From DATKUC01 sp964553615 (GTDB lineage: Bacteria; Spirochaetota; Spirochaetia; DSM-27196; DATKUC01), in contig CAZKMA010000019.1 of NCBI GenBank assembly GCA_964553615.1, positions 1 to 64,000 on the forward strand: 64,000 nucleotides of DNA, written 5' to 3'. Made by a program: the position numbers and the translations under genes. Of the stretch, positions 9,545 to 17,967 are shown piece by piece. The stretch's first letter is position 1; every line of letters starts with the position of its first letter. The notes below the pieces were generated by a model. The model worked only from the letters and a program-made list of their open reading frames with translations. It ran no database searches and was not told where the DNA came from.

Positions 9545-9573
9545 TTTACCCGAATGATCATTCGTTATATAAT
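9545..9573 (+). promoter_or_regulatory. Promoter with palindromic operator filling the -35/-10 spacer (SDR gene)
   Basis: TTTACC (9545-9550) and TATAAT (9568-9573) are separated by exactly 17 bp. The spacer contains a perfect 14-bp palindrome, CGAATGATCATTCG, at 9551-9564. A protein bound there would block RNA polymerase, as many TetR-family repressors do. The ATG of the SDR gene is only 11 bp after the -10, so the 5' leader would be about 4 nt. The cognate regulator is not identified; the tetR-linked operators at 43216-43249 have a different sequence. Confidence 0.65.
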
Positions 9574-9584
9574 TTTAACCAGAT

Positions 9585-10424
9585 ATGGAAAATACACGCG
9601 ATTTCACAGCGAATAAATACGTCCTCGTAACCGGAGCCAGTTCCGGCATTGGCCGCGCCCTGGCCGAAGAATCCGCAGCAATGGGTATGAACGTCCTGCT
9701 GGTCGCACTCCCGCATACGGGTCTGTCACGGGTTGCTGCACAGATTACCGCAGACTATGGGGTGCACGCGGATTACCTCGAGTGTGATCTGACCGAGACT
9801 GATGTACCCTACCAGGTCTATCAGTGGGTTCGGCAGCAAAACGTCAGTCTGCGCATGCTCGTGAACAATGCCGGAGTGGATCTGGCCGGCCGCTTCGACG
9901 GACGTGCTCTTGCAGATCACGAGATAATGATGAATCTCAACGTGGTTGCGGTTGTGAAACTGACCCATCTTCTGCTTCCCGAACTGAAGCGCTCGGAAAA
10001 GAGTTACATCCTGAATGTGGCAAGTGCGGCAGCGTTCTTCCCCATGCCGTATAAACCAATCTATTCGGCATCCAAGACGTTCATCCTGAACTTCAGCATG
10101 GCTATTCGCGAAGAACTGAAGGAATCCGGGATTGTCGTGAGCGCCCTCTGTCCCGGCGGTGTCATGACGAATGAAGACGTCCGAAAGCGAATCGAGCTGC
10201 AAGGATTTTTCGGACGCCTTTCTCGTATGTTCCCGGACCAGCTTGCACGGTATACCTTGCCCAGAGCGTTTCGTGGTCAGCCGGTCATTATTCCCGGCGG
10301 TCTGAACAAACTGTTCCGTGTTCTCGGCTGGATTGTGCCGCCGGCCATCCTCCTGCCGTTCGTCCACCGTCGATTCCGACGCGATGAGGCGCTGCTTCAT
10401 CCCCGAACGAACGCAGCTTCCTGA
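9585..10424 (+). CDS. Short-chain dehydrogenase/reductase
   Basis: A 279-residue classical SDR that oxidises or reduces a hydroxyl/carbonyl group with NAD(P)H. The cofactor motif is TGASSGIG, the structural motif is NNAG, and the catalytic set is Ser in LNVASAAAF followed by YSASK. The C-terminal 60 residues are hydrophobic and basic (LGWIVPPAILLPFVHRRFRR), suggesting membrane association, as in SDRs that act on lipids or long-chain substrates. The gene has its own operator-bearing promoter and appears monocistronic. The start has no Shine-Dalgarno, consistent with the very short leader inferred from the -10 position. Substrate unknown. Confidence 0.85.
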   Translation: MENTRDFTANKYVLVTGASSGIGRALAEESAAMGMNVLLVALPHTGLSRVAAQITADYGVHADYLECDLTETDVPYQVYQWVRQQNVSLRMLVNNAGVDLAGRFDGRALADHEIMMNLNVVAVVKLTHLLLPELKRSEKSYILNVASAAAFFPMPYKPIYSASKTFILNFSMAIREELKESGIVVSALCPGGVMTNEDVRKRIELQGFFGRLSRMFPDQLARYTLPRAFRGQPVIIPGGLNKLFRVLGWIVPPAILLPFVHRRFRRDEALLHPRTNAAS

Positions 10425-10485
10425 GCCGGGCGCGGCAGGGTCTCAGTTCATTTCCGAGACAGGTTCTTCGGTAACCCCCAATTGC

Positions 10486-10566
10486 GGGTCCCCTCTTCGA
10501 TATTTCACCATTCGCCAGCACGATGACCCGGTCCGCTGTCCTGACCGTGGGAAACCGATGTGCCAT
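10486..10566 (-). pseudogene. Remnant of an ABC-exporter ATPase (H-loop region)
   Basis: A minus-strand frame reads AHRFPTVRTADRVIVL, then NGEISKRG. This matches the segment after Walker B in ABC-exporter ATPases, which contains the H-loop histidine followed by ST-VRTADRIIVL and G-I-E-G. Only about 27 residues are recognisable; the frame before and after shows no ABC similarity. It lies in the 255-bp gap between the SDR gene and ridA, where I see no other gene. A second ABC fragment, from a different part of the domain, is at 51498-51599. Confidence 0.5.
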
Positions 10567-10679
10567 GGAACGTTGCCGTGTCGAAATGATAATCGACGGT
10601 CAAAACGCGAAATGGTTGAAAATTGGTGTTACTCGTGCAACACTTGAGTCCATTCTGAAGAATGAGAAAGGATGCACCA

Positions 10680-11093
10680 ATGAGCAGAGATATAATATCC
10701 ACCCCGAAAGCACCCGCCGCAATTGGCCCCTATTCACAGGCTATCCGGGTTGGAAACATGGTGTTCACCTCCGGCCAAATCGCACTGGATCCGGCAACCG
10801 GAACGGTTGAGGGCGATGTGAAGACGCAGGCCCAACGGGTGTTCGACAATCTTTCGGCAGTACTCGCGGCAGCCGGTTCGAGTCTGGGAAGTGTGGTCAA
10901 GTTCACCTGCTTCATTACCGACATGACGCAGTTTCCGGTCGTGAACGCAGTATTCACCGAGTATCTGGATGCAACCGGAGACCGTGGTGCGGCCGGTGGA
11001 AAAGGCTATCCCGCGCGATCGACCGTTGAGGTAAGCGCTCTTCCGAAAGGTGCACTGGTGGAAATAGAAGCGGTCGCGCTGGTGGACGCATAG
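10680..11093 (+). CDS. ridA: RidA family reactive intermediate deaminase
   Basis: A 137-residue YjgF/RidA (UK114) protein. The family forms a trimer that hydrolyses reactive enamines and imines made by PLP enzymes, giving 2-ketoacids and ammonia. The start IISTPKAPAAIGPYSQAI and the end ARSTVEVSALPKGALVEIEAVAL are diagnostic; the Arg of ARSTVEV is the carboxylate-binding residue. An in-frame ATG 18 bp upstream exists, but GAAAGGA is correctly spaced for 10680 and homology starts there. It appears to be a stand-alone gene with no obvious functional link to its neighbours. Confidence 0.93.
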   Translation: MSRDIISTPKAPAAIGPYSQAIRVGNMVFTSGQIALDPATGTVEGDVKTQAQRVFDNLSAVLAAAGSSLGSVVKFTCFITDMTQFPVVNAVFTEYLDATGDRGAAGGKGYPARSTVEVSALPKGALVEIEAVALVDA

Positions 11094-11115
11094 GCGTCCG
11101 CATCCATGAGCCAAG

Positions 11116-11144
11116 TTGACTTTTTCACTGTTTTTGCGTAGCTT
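11116..11144 (+). promoter_or_regulatory. Putative sigma-70-type promoter upstream of the DEAD-box helicase
   Basis: TTGACT (11116-11121) and TAGCTT (11139-11144) are 17 bp apart. The -35 is near consensus; the -10 keeps only the TAxxxT frame. About 50 nt of leader would precede the helicase start codon. The leader includes T-rich and CATATATAT segments. Confidence 0.4.
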
Positions 11145-11200
11145 TCCATACAGCTCCATTCCATATATATGCTCCAAACATTTCGACTGAAGGTACACGA

Positions 11201-12919
11201 TTGACATTTAACGACTTCGCATTGAAGAGTGAGCTCATCCAGGCGGTGAGCGAGATCGGTTTCGAGATCGCCACTCCCATTCAGGAACAGGTTATCCCGT
11301 TCATGATAGAGAATGACGATGACCTCATTGGTCTTGCACAGACGGGCACCGGCAAGACTGCAGCATTCGGTTTGCCCATCCTCAACGCGGTCGCCCTTGC
11401 AGAACGCTACCCGCAAGCGCTTGTTCTCTGCCCGACACGTGAACTCTGCGTCCAGATTACCGGCGATCTCCAATCATACGGTAAGTATCTCCGCGGTCTT
11501 TCGGTCACCTCCGTCTACGGTGGCGACAGCATGGAACGACAGATGCGCGCTCTGCGATCAGGGACGCACGTTCTGGTTGCAACACCGGGACGGCTTCTTG
11601 ATCTCATGAGTCGCGGCGCGGTCGACACCACACACATCCAGCACCTCGTTCTGGACGAAGCCGATATCATGCTCAACATGGGTTTCAAAGAGGAGATGGA
11701 TGCAATTCTCGGCTCCGTTCCTGCGGAGCGACAGACCGTCCTGCTTTCGGCAACCATGCAGGCCGAAGTGGCAAGGATTGCGTCCGACTACATGAGGAAA
11801 CCCGTGGAGATCAGCGCGGGTCCCCGGAATGCCGGGGCATCGACGGTTGAACACGGTTACTACATGGTCCACGCGCGGGACAAATACCTGGCGCTCAAAC
11901 GCATTGTGGATTTCCACCCTGACATTTACGGAATTGTGTTCTGCCGCACCCGTGCATCCACACAGGAAATCACGGATCACATGATCAAGGACGGTTACGA
12001 TGCGGAGGCCCTTCACGGAGACCTTTCGCAGGGACAGCGGGACCTTGTCATGCGCAAGTTCAGGGAGCGCAATGTCCAGCTGCTGGTTGCCACCGATATT
12101 GCCGCACGCGGATTGGATGTCGACGACCTGACCCATGTCATTCACTATGACCTTCCGGATGATCCGGAAATCTATACGCACCGCAGCGGAAGGACCGGCC
12201 GAGCCGGGAAATCGGGTATATCGCTTGCCATTATCAACATGCGCGAAAAATACAAGCTTCGGCAGATAGAAAATACGATCCGCGGCAAGGTCATTGAAAT
12301 CCATGTTCCAACCGGTCAGGACATCTGCGAACGGCAGCTCATGCACCTCATAGACCGCGTCAAGACGGTGGATGTGGACACCGACAGAATAGCCAGGTAC
12401 ATGCCCATCATCGAAGAGAAACTTGCGGGTCTCGACCGGGAAACGCTCCTCGCACACTTCGTGTCGCTCGAGTTCAATCAGTTCCTCGACTACTACAAGT
12501 CCGCCTCGGACCTGAGTCGGGTTACCGATTTCGGTGACGATTCAAGAGGACGAGGACGGGGAGACGATCGGTTTGGCGGTCGGGGCCGCCCGGGTCGCGG
12601 CGACCGTGGACGTCAGGGGGACTTCACGCCACTTCTCGTAAACATCGGGAAGAAAGAACGGGTTCTGCCCGCCGACATAATCGGCATAGTCAACCGCGCC
12701 ACTCGGGGGAACAACGTCGGTATTGGACGAATCAGTATTGGACAATTTGAAACCATGGTAGAGGTGGAATCCAGTGCCGTTGGACTGGTTCTCTCTTCGG
12801 TTGCAGGACAGAGCTTTCACAGCACAAAACTTCGTGTGGAACCACAGAGATCCGGCTCGGGTCCCGCCCGCGGGCCACGCGCACCACGTGAATACAAGAA
12901 GAAGCGTGCGGGCAGGTAA
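11201..12919 (+). CDS. deaD: DEAD-box ATP-dependent RNA helicase (CsdA/DeaD type)
   Basis: A 572-residue RNA helicase. All core motifs are visible: Q motif (PIQEQVIPF), I (AQTGTGKT), Ia (PTRELC), Ib (TPGRLLDL), II (LDEADIML), III (SATM), V (ARGLDV) and VI (HRSGRTGRAGK). After the two RecA lobes comes a glycine/arginine-rich linker (about 450-480) and then a DbpA-type RNA-binding domain (LLVNIGKKERVLPADIIGIV), which in CsdA and DbpA relatives binds structured RNA. Likely roles are ribosome assembly and RNA unwinding in the cold. The start is TTG with GAAGG 8 nt upstream. It ends 13 bp from the convergent activase gene. Confidence 0.95.
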   Translation: MTFNDFALKSELIQAVSEIGFEIATPIQEQVIPFMIENDDDLIGLAQTGTGKTAAFGLPILNAVALAERYPQALVLCPTRELCVQITGDLQSYGKYLRGLSVTSVYGGDSMERQMRALRSGTHVLVATPGRLLDLMSRGAVDTTHIQHLVLDEADIMLNMGFKEEMDAILGSVPAERQTVLLSATMQAEVARIASDYMRKPVEISAGPRNAGASTVEHGYYMVHARDKYLALKRIVDFHPDIYGIVFCRTRASTQEITDHMIKDGYDAEALHGDLSQGQRDLVMRKFRERNVQLLVATDIAARGLDVDDLTHVIHYDLPDDPEIYTHRSGRTGRAGKSGISLAIINMREKYKLRQIENTIRGKVIEIHVPTGQDICERQLMHLIDRVKTVDVDTDRIARYMPIIEEKLAGLDRETLLAHFVSLEFNQFLDYYKSASDLSRVTDFGDDSRGRGRGDDRFGGRGRPGRGDRGRQGDFTPLLVNIGKKERVLPADIIGIVNRATRGNNVGIGRISIGQFETMVEVESSAVGLVLSSVAGQSFHSTKLRVEPQRSGSGPARGPRAPREYKKKRAGR

Positions 12920-12932
12920 TCGGCTTCCGGGA

Positions 12933-15900
12933 TTATTCGCTGACACCGGCCGGGCGACTCGGCCGGCCAAGCTGAAGGGCGAGCTGGGGAAAAATCACGT
13001 CGTTGCCGCCGGAGCCTGTCCCGTCGGCACANNNNNNNNNNNNNNNNNNNNNNNNNNNNNNNNNNNNNNNNNNNNNNNNNNNNNNNNNNNNNNNNNNNNN
13101 NNNNNNNNNNNNNNNNNNNNNNNNNNNNNNNGTGCCGTCGTACGTAATTGAGAGTACCGGAATGCCGGTAATCCGTTCAATGTCCTCAGTCATGGCCTCG
13201 GTCACAAGCGCTGGACAGCAGAACGCGGGACTTACCTGGACGAAGAGCGATATATCCGGATATCGCTCGAGCAGATGCAGTACCTTCAGCACATTCTCCG
13301 CCGACTCGCCTTCGTGCTCGAGACGGAGATGAAACATTCCAAGCTGTTTCTCTGCATCACGGTTCACATAGGGGTATACCGGCCCGACCAGCGGGGTAAC
13401 ACCCTGCATGTACAGCCGCTCGAGAGTTTGCAGCAGTCCGAGTAAGATCCGATACCGGGCAAAACTCACAAGCTCTCCGTTCTTCTTCAAGCGGGAGAAC
13501 ATGGGAGATGCGATGATCTTTGCGTAGTCATTGTAACTCGTAACGATGGCCTCTCCGCCTGCACGTTCTATTGTCCGTACAAGATCCTGATTGAAAACAG
13601 TATTGTCCCGCACATACAGGTCCCCGAATATGGCCACCTTTGGTCGCTCCGCCGAGCTGTCAAACGGAATTGAACGGAACAGGTCTTCCACAATGCGAAC
13701 CGCTCGGGCGCGCCGCATCTTTCCTTCGAAACAGCGAACAAGCGTAGAGAACGCCTCCTTCACCGCGCGATCGGTCATACCGGGGTTCAGCTCGTAGGGA
13801 CGGATCCTGCAGGTCAGGCGTGCCAGCATGCCGCCGAACAGGTAGGCAAAGTAAACGTCTACTGGCAGCGTCGGGGCAATGTCCTCGAATGTCGACAGTC
13901 CCGGATAGATCGCCACCTGTTCAAGGCCCTTTCCGAATGAGCGAAGCAATGTCTGGATGAATTGCGGATAGAGAGGAATGTTGCATGCCCACTCACTCTG
14001 CAGTGTCCACAGGATGGTCTTCGCCGGATCGAGCCGGTGAGCCCGTATGTATTCGGCGGTCTCCTCGGCAATAGCATTTACCGGGATACACTGACCGCTA
14101 TTATGGACCATGCTCTTTCGAATGAGCTCGGGAGTTTCCCGCAAAACGCGAGCATCGTAACCGCGCCGCCGCAGAGTCGCAGCAAGTAGCGGGGTGGCGA
14201 AGGTATTCCAATTTGGCAGGAGAATGGTCTTCCGGCGAAGGTCCTTTCGGCTCGGTGGATGCAAAGGTTGTCGCAGCGGACCGGCGGGCCGTGGCGCATC
14301 CGGTCCGGCCGAAGACGGCTTTGAATTGTGGTTTCGAAACGCGTGTACCGCCGCTTCCACCCGGGTCTCGTATCCAAGAGTTGAATCGTGTTCATCCAAC
14401 TGCAGGACCAGATACGGCTTGGCGCTCGCATCCATAATCTTCCGGAAGTATTCCAGCGCAAATGAATCCGGGGAACAGCGAAACGAAGAGATATACACCG
14501 GGTAGATATGAGGAGTCCGCGCACAGTACTGAGCGGAGCGAAGAGCTTCCGAGGCGTGATGCCAGGGAAACAGCGAGAGAAACTTCTCCTCCTCATCGTC
14601 CGAGTCATCAGGGATCATGTCCTGGAAGAACACCGGAACACCCTGTTCGCCGAAGATCTCCGGAATCCGTTTGTTCAGGATCGGCGAAAGAACGGTATAT
14701 GGTCTTCCAAGAAGCATCACTGAAATGTCCGCGGCAGGCGCCCGCTCGTGAACCGCCACCCGACTCTCGAGGATTTCCTTCATCTTCTTTCTTGTCAGCG
14801 ACAATCCGTGATCCGCGAAATGGAGCGCCGCCAGCACCTCGGCGTCTTTGATTTTCCTCCCTGCAATTTCTGTCAAATCGCGGGCAAGGGCGGGTGCGAG
14901 ATCCCGCAGTGCATTCGGTCCGGAAGAAATGAGCGGGGAAATGATGCGGCCTGTCCCGTTCGCGCGTTCAGCCGCTGACTTCAGCAACGCGGGAGCAAAC
15001 TGGGTGTAGTAGCAGTTATTCTTTCCGCTGTCTCGGTTGCGCAGTGCAAAGGGAACAAATACGTAGTCGGCATGATCCAACAGCCAGGTTGACTGCCCAA
15101 ACAGATCGCGCATGGGCGTACAGAACTCCGCAGAGAAGAGCGCTTTCCCTCGCCCAACCGGATCGTCGGCAGCCTCACCGCCAACCACCGTAAACCCGAG
15201 ACGACCGAAGAACAGTCGCCAGAACGGAATTTCGCCAAAGAGATGGAGCGACGCGGGAATGCCCACAGAGAGGCCGGCTGACTGAGTCGGTGGACTCTCC
15301 CCCTGCAACGCACCGAGCACCTCCCGTTGGACACGCGCGCGAGAGCGAAGCAGGGAAAACCCCGAGCGGTTTCGGTCCACGAAGTGCTGAGTCTCGTAGT
15401 CTCTGCCGCAGAGAAACCCATAGGCAACCTCGGCGGACCCGACAGATGCGACGCGCAGCCTGCATCGATTTGCACAGAGCGAACACCGTTCGGATCGGAT
15501 TCCGATGTCCTGTCGGTGCAGGCCAAACCCGAAAAAGGCGGTATCCGCGGGCGGTGATTCGCTCAGCAGAAGCGCCACACCGAGCGCGCCGGTCAGGTGG
15601 CAGTATCGAGAGACCGATATGGAGCGGCCGATGCGCTGTTCAAAAGCTGAAACGAGTGCGCGGTTTCGCGCAGTGGCACCCTGAAAACAGATCCGCTTTC
15701 CGATTGCGGCACCGCCTGCAACCTTCTGCAGGTAGTTTTCCCGCACCGAGTGGAGTGCCGCGGCGAGCAGCTCCCGCCGCTCGTACCCCTGCTGCAGGAG
15801 ATGGTTTATATCACGCTCCATGAAAACTGTGCACCGGTCGCTGGCAAGCGGCGATGCCACGCCCACCGCCAGATCGGAGTACTCTGAAAGAGAGGTGGAC

Positions 15901-17306
15901 AGACGCGCCGCCTGTTCCTCGAGAAAGCTCCCGGTTCCCGCGGCGCACACCGTATTCATGTGAGAGAAGGTCACGACTCCCTTTCGGAGCGTGGTGAACT
16001 TCGCGTCCTGCCCACCAATCTCTATGATGGTATCTGTCTCCGGATCGAGCTCGCATGCCGCTCGTGCGTGCGCGGTAATCTCGTCTACTACGAGGTCCGC
16101 TCCAACAATGGAGCCAATAAACCTTCGCCCTGCACCCGTAGTTCCTGAACCCAGCACCCGGAATGGAAACTCCTCCGCCGCCTCGAAGATTGCCTGAACG
16201 GCAAGAAGTGGTTGCCCCGCGGTGCGAGTATAGAAACCCGCAATAACGCGGTGATCGCCATCCATTGCTACGGCCTTCGTGCTGGTGGAGCCAATATCTA
16301 TACCGAAATACACCTCGCGCGTACGCTCCCTGCAGGCGGGAGCAAACTCCTCCACTTCCACCGGATTTCCTGAACCCAGAGTCCGTGCATTGAACAGGCT
16401 TCGGATTCCGGAAGTGAAATCCGGATATCCGTTGTCACCGAACACCAGAGGTTCGTGTTCGTACGTTCGGCTATTTGAAGACGGTGGAATCAGTTCGTTC
16501 ACCTTCCAGATCTTCGCTTCAATTTGTTCACCCGCTTGAGACTGACGCTCCTGCACAACAAACGCGGCACCGAGTGCGCCGTAGAGGTGAGCCCATCTGT
16601 CTGTGGTAATGCTTGACCCTGACAGCCTGCACAGGTGGTGAAGAACCGCATTGTTCCGTGCAACGCCACCTGCGAACAACGCGGGTTCGGGTATCTCGGC
16701 TTCCGCGGCGAGCGTATCCAGGAGATTCCGGGCGAGTCCCTGACAGAGACCGTCGCATATCTCCTCGAGAGAGTACCCTTCCTGCTGCGCATGGATAATA
16801 TCGGTCTTTGCGAACACCGAACACCGGGAGGCAATAATCGGCACGCTTCCCCGATTCTCGGTTGCAAGCCTGCTCAATGCACCGCTGTCCGAAAGACCGA
16901 GGCGACGCGCCTGCTGATCGAGAAAACTCCCTGTGCCCGCTGCACAGGAGGTATTTCGCCACATTCTGGTGTATCGACCGTCGGGCGAGAAGAGAATGCG
17001 CGCAAATCGCTCCCCGCCGACGATAAGGAGGGTGCGCAAGTCCGGATGAAGCACGCGTGCCGCGGTGGCAAAGGAAACGGTGGTATCCACAGGTGTGGCA
17101 TCGGGAATAAGACCCGCACTCGCAGAGGTAATCCCGATCGATTCCGGCGTATCGATCTCGAGCTCATTGAGCAGAGAACTGAGGCAATCACGGACTTTCC
17201 CGCCGTGAGGAACATAGCGCGTCTCCGCAATGGTTCGATCGGCGCGGAGCCGCACCAGAGAAACAGACACCGAGCCGACATCGATGCCGAGCGTCGTCTG
17301 GTTCAT
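12933..17306 (-). CDS. Giant acyl-CoA dehydratase activase (BadF/HgdC-type, DUF2229), interrupted by an assembly gap
   Basis: A roughly 1450-residue protein of the 2-hydroxyglutaryl-CoA dehydratase activase superfamily. Two ASKHA ATPase modules occur in tandem: GIDVGSVSVSLVRL with CAAGTGSFLDQQARRLG, and GIDIGSTSTKAVAM with CAAGTGSFLEEQAARLS. In the family these cysteines bind a 4Fe-4S cluster and ATP drives single-electron transfer. Then come a cysteine set (CSLCANRCRL), a DUF2229 region, and a C-terminal dehydratase-component-like region ending ITYDG. The N run at 13032-13131 falls inside the last domain, so the join is uncertain. The ATG at 17306 is preferred over an upstream start because a good promoter lies between them. 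What this fused form reduces or activates is unknown. Confidence 0.88.
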   Translation of the reverse strand: MNQTTLGIDVGSVSVSLVRLRADRTIAETRYVPHGGKVRDCLSSLLNELEIDTPESIGITSASAGLIPDATPVDTTVSFATAARVLHPDLRTLLIVGGERFARILFSPDGRYTRMWRNTSCAAGTGSFLDQQARRLGLSDSGALSRLATENRGSVPIIASRCSVFAKTDIIHAQQEGYSLEEICDGLCQGLARNLLDTLAAEAEIPEPALFAGGVARNNAVLHHLCRLSGSSITTDRWAHLYGALGAAFVVQERQSQAGEQIEAKIWKVNELIPPSSNSRTYEHEPLVFGDNGYPDFTSGIRSLFNARTLGSGNPVEVEEFAPACRERTREVYFGIDIGSTSTKAVAMDGDHRVIAGFYTRTAGQPLLAVQAIFEAAEEFPFRVLGSGTTGAGRRFIGSIVGADLVVDEITAHARAACELDPETDTIIEIGGQDAKFTTLRKGVVTFSHMNTVCAAGTGSFLEEQAARLSTSLSEYSDLAVGVASPLASDRCTVFMERDINHLLQQGYERRELLAAALHSVRENYLQKVAGGAAIGKRICFQGATARNRALVSAFEQRIGRSISVSRYCHLTGALGVALLLSESPPADTAFFGFGLHRQDIGIRSERCSLCANRCRLRVASVGSAEVAYGFLCGRDYETQHFVDRNRSGFSLLRSRARVQREVLGALQGESPPTQSAGLSVGIPASLHLFGEIPFWRLFFGRLGFTVVGGEAADDPVGRGKALFSAEFCTPMRDLFGQSTWLLDHADYVFVPFALRNRDSGKNNCYYTQFAPALLKSAAERANGTGRIISPLISSGPNALRDLAPALARDLTEIAGRKIKDAEVLAALHFADHGLSLTRKKMKEILESRVAVHERAPAADISVMLLGRPYTVLSPILNKRIPEIFGEQGVPVFFQDMIPDDSDDEEEKFLSLFPWHHASEALRSAQYCARTPHIYPVYISSFRCSPDSFALEYFRKIMDASAKPYLVLQLDEHDSTLGYETRVEAAVHAFRNHNSKPSSAGPDAPRPAGPLRQPLHPPSRKDLRRKTILLPNWNTFATPLLAATLRRRGYDARVLRETPELIRKSMVHNSGQCIPVNAIAEETAEYIRAHRLDPAKTILWTLQSEWACNIPLYPQFIQTLLRSFGKGLEQVAIYPGLSTFEDIAPTLPVDVYFAYLFGGMLARLTCRIRPYELNPGMTDRAVKEAFSTLVRCFEGKMRRARAVRIVEDLFRSIPFDSSAERPKVAIFGDLYVRDNTVFNQDLVRTIERAGGEAIVTSYNDYAKIIASPMFSRLKKNGELVSFARYRILLGLLQTLERLYMQGVTPLVGPVYPYVNRDAEKQLGMFHLRLEHEGESAENVLKVLHLLERYPDISLFVQVSPAFCCPALVTEAMTEDIERITGIPVLSITYDGXXXXXXXXXXXXXXXXXXXXXXXXXXXXXXXXXXCADGTGSGGNDVIFPQLALQLGRPSRPAGVSE
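13032..13131. other. Assembly gap of 100 N
   Basis: Exactly 100 unknown bases, the usual placeholder for a scaffold gap of unknown size. Both sides lie in the activase gene. The minus-strand left side ends ITYDG and the right side resumes ADGTGSGGNDVIFP. Family members read a continuous TYDGTG...NDVIIP at this point, so both flanks seem to cover the same few codons and the true gap may be close to zero. Confidence 0.97.
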
Positions 17307-17330
17307 TTTTCTTTTCAGGTATGCACGGTC

Positions 17331-17359
17331 AGTATAGACGAGATTCACCGGGAACGCAA
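17331..17359 (-). promoter_or_regulatory. Promoter of the activase gene
   Basis: On the minus strand TTGCGT (17354-17359) and TATACT (17331-17336) are separated by exactly 17 bp. The predicted transcript would begin near 17324, about 18 nt before the ATG at 17306. This rules against translation starting further upstream. Confidence 0.6.
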
Positions 17360-17386
17360 TTCAATGCACAGACGGGCTCTTTGCGC

Positions 17387-17392
17387 TATACT
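17387..17392 (+). promoter_or_regulatory. -10 element upstream of the TIGR03546/TIGR03545 operon
   Basis: TATACT lies 34 bp before the GTG start at 17426 and divergently from the activase promoter. The -35 region is weak (no TTGACA-like hexamer at the right distance), so either the promoter needs an activator or the call is wrong. Confidence 0.4.
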
Positions 17393-17425
17393 TCCGATAG
17401 CAGCCAGAATATTGAAGGAGTTCAA

Positions 17426-17956
17426 GTGATACGATTGGTCGCGCGGCTCATTGCCGTGCTTCACTCAAATCGCAGACCGGTGGAAATTGGAGCGGCAGTT
17501 GCTTCTGCCCTTCTCCTTGCGCTCATGCCGTCCGGGAACCTCCTCTGGATATTTCTCTTTCTCATTTCATTCTTCATCAGACTGAATCTCGGAATGGAGT
17601 TGCTGTTCCTTGCATTGTTCTCCCTGGCTGTTCCAGCAGCAGACAGACTTCTCGACGGCGTCGGATACTGGGTACTGACCCGTCCGGGACTAACCCCGGT
17701 TTTCTCCGCGTTGTACGCTGTGCCGTTCCTGCAGTTTTTCCGCTTCAACAACTCAATGGTCATGGGAGGGTTTCTGATCGGGCTTGCCGCATGGATACCG
17801 GTCTGTCTGCTTGCCATTCGCGGCGTGTACATCTATCGCAAGCACCTGCATCCGCGCATAGTCAATAGCAGGATTGTGAAGGCAATTCGTTCGGCGCCGC
17901 TCATAAAGCGGTTCTCAGGCGCAGTTGCCCGCGTCCGTTCAGCCTACCCCGCGTAG
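17426..17956 (+). CDS. TIGR03546-family membrane protein
   Basis: A 176-residue integral membrane protein matching, by recollection of its sequence pattern, the uncharacterised TIGR03546 family seen mainly in spirochaetes. A short basic N-terminus (LIAVLHSNRRP) is followed by hydrophobic stretches, including a strongly non-polar run at about 40-60 (LLWIFLFLISFFIRLNLGM), then VMGGFLIGLAAWIPVCLLAI and a basic C-terminal tail. The GTG start has GAAGGAG 5 nt upstream; an upstream ATG in frame would run through the promoter. It is 11 bp from the TIGR03545 gene, and the two are probably one functional unit in the envelope. No biochemical role is known to me. Confidence 0.75.
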   Translation: MIRLVARLIAVLHSNRRPVEIGAAVASALLLALMPSGNLLWIFLFLISFFIRLNLGMELLFLALFSLAVPAADRLLDGVGYWVLTRPGLTPVFSALYAVPFLQFFRFNNSMVMGGFLIGLAAWIPVCLLAIRGVYIYRKHLHPRIVNSRIVKAIRSAPLIKRFSGAVARVRSAYPA

Positions 17957-17967
17957 AGGAGCCGTAC

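Noticed and set aside
12774..13180. Open frames running through the N block
   Set aside because: Unknown bases are read as open codons; nothing on either side supports a gene other than the activase.
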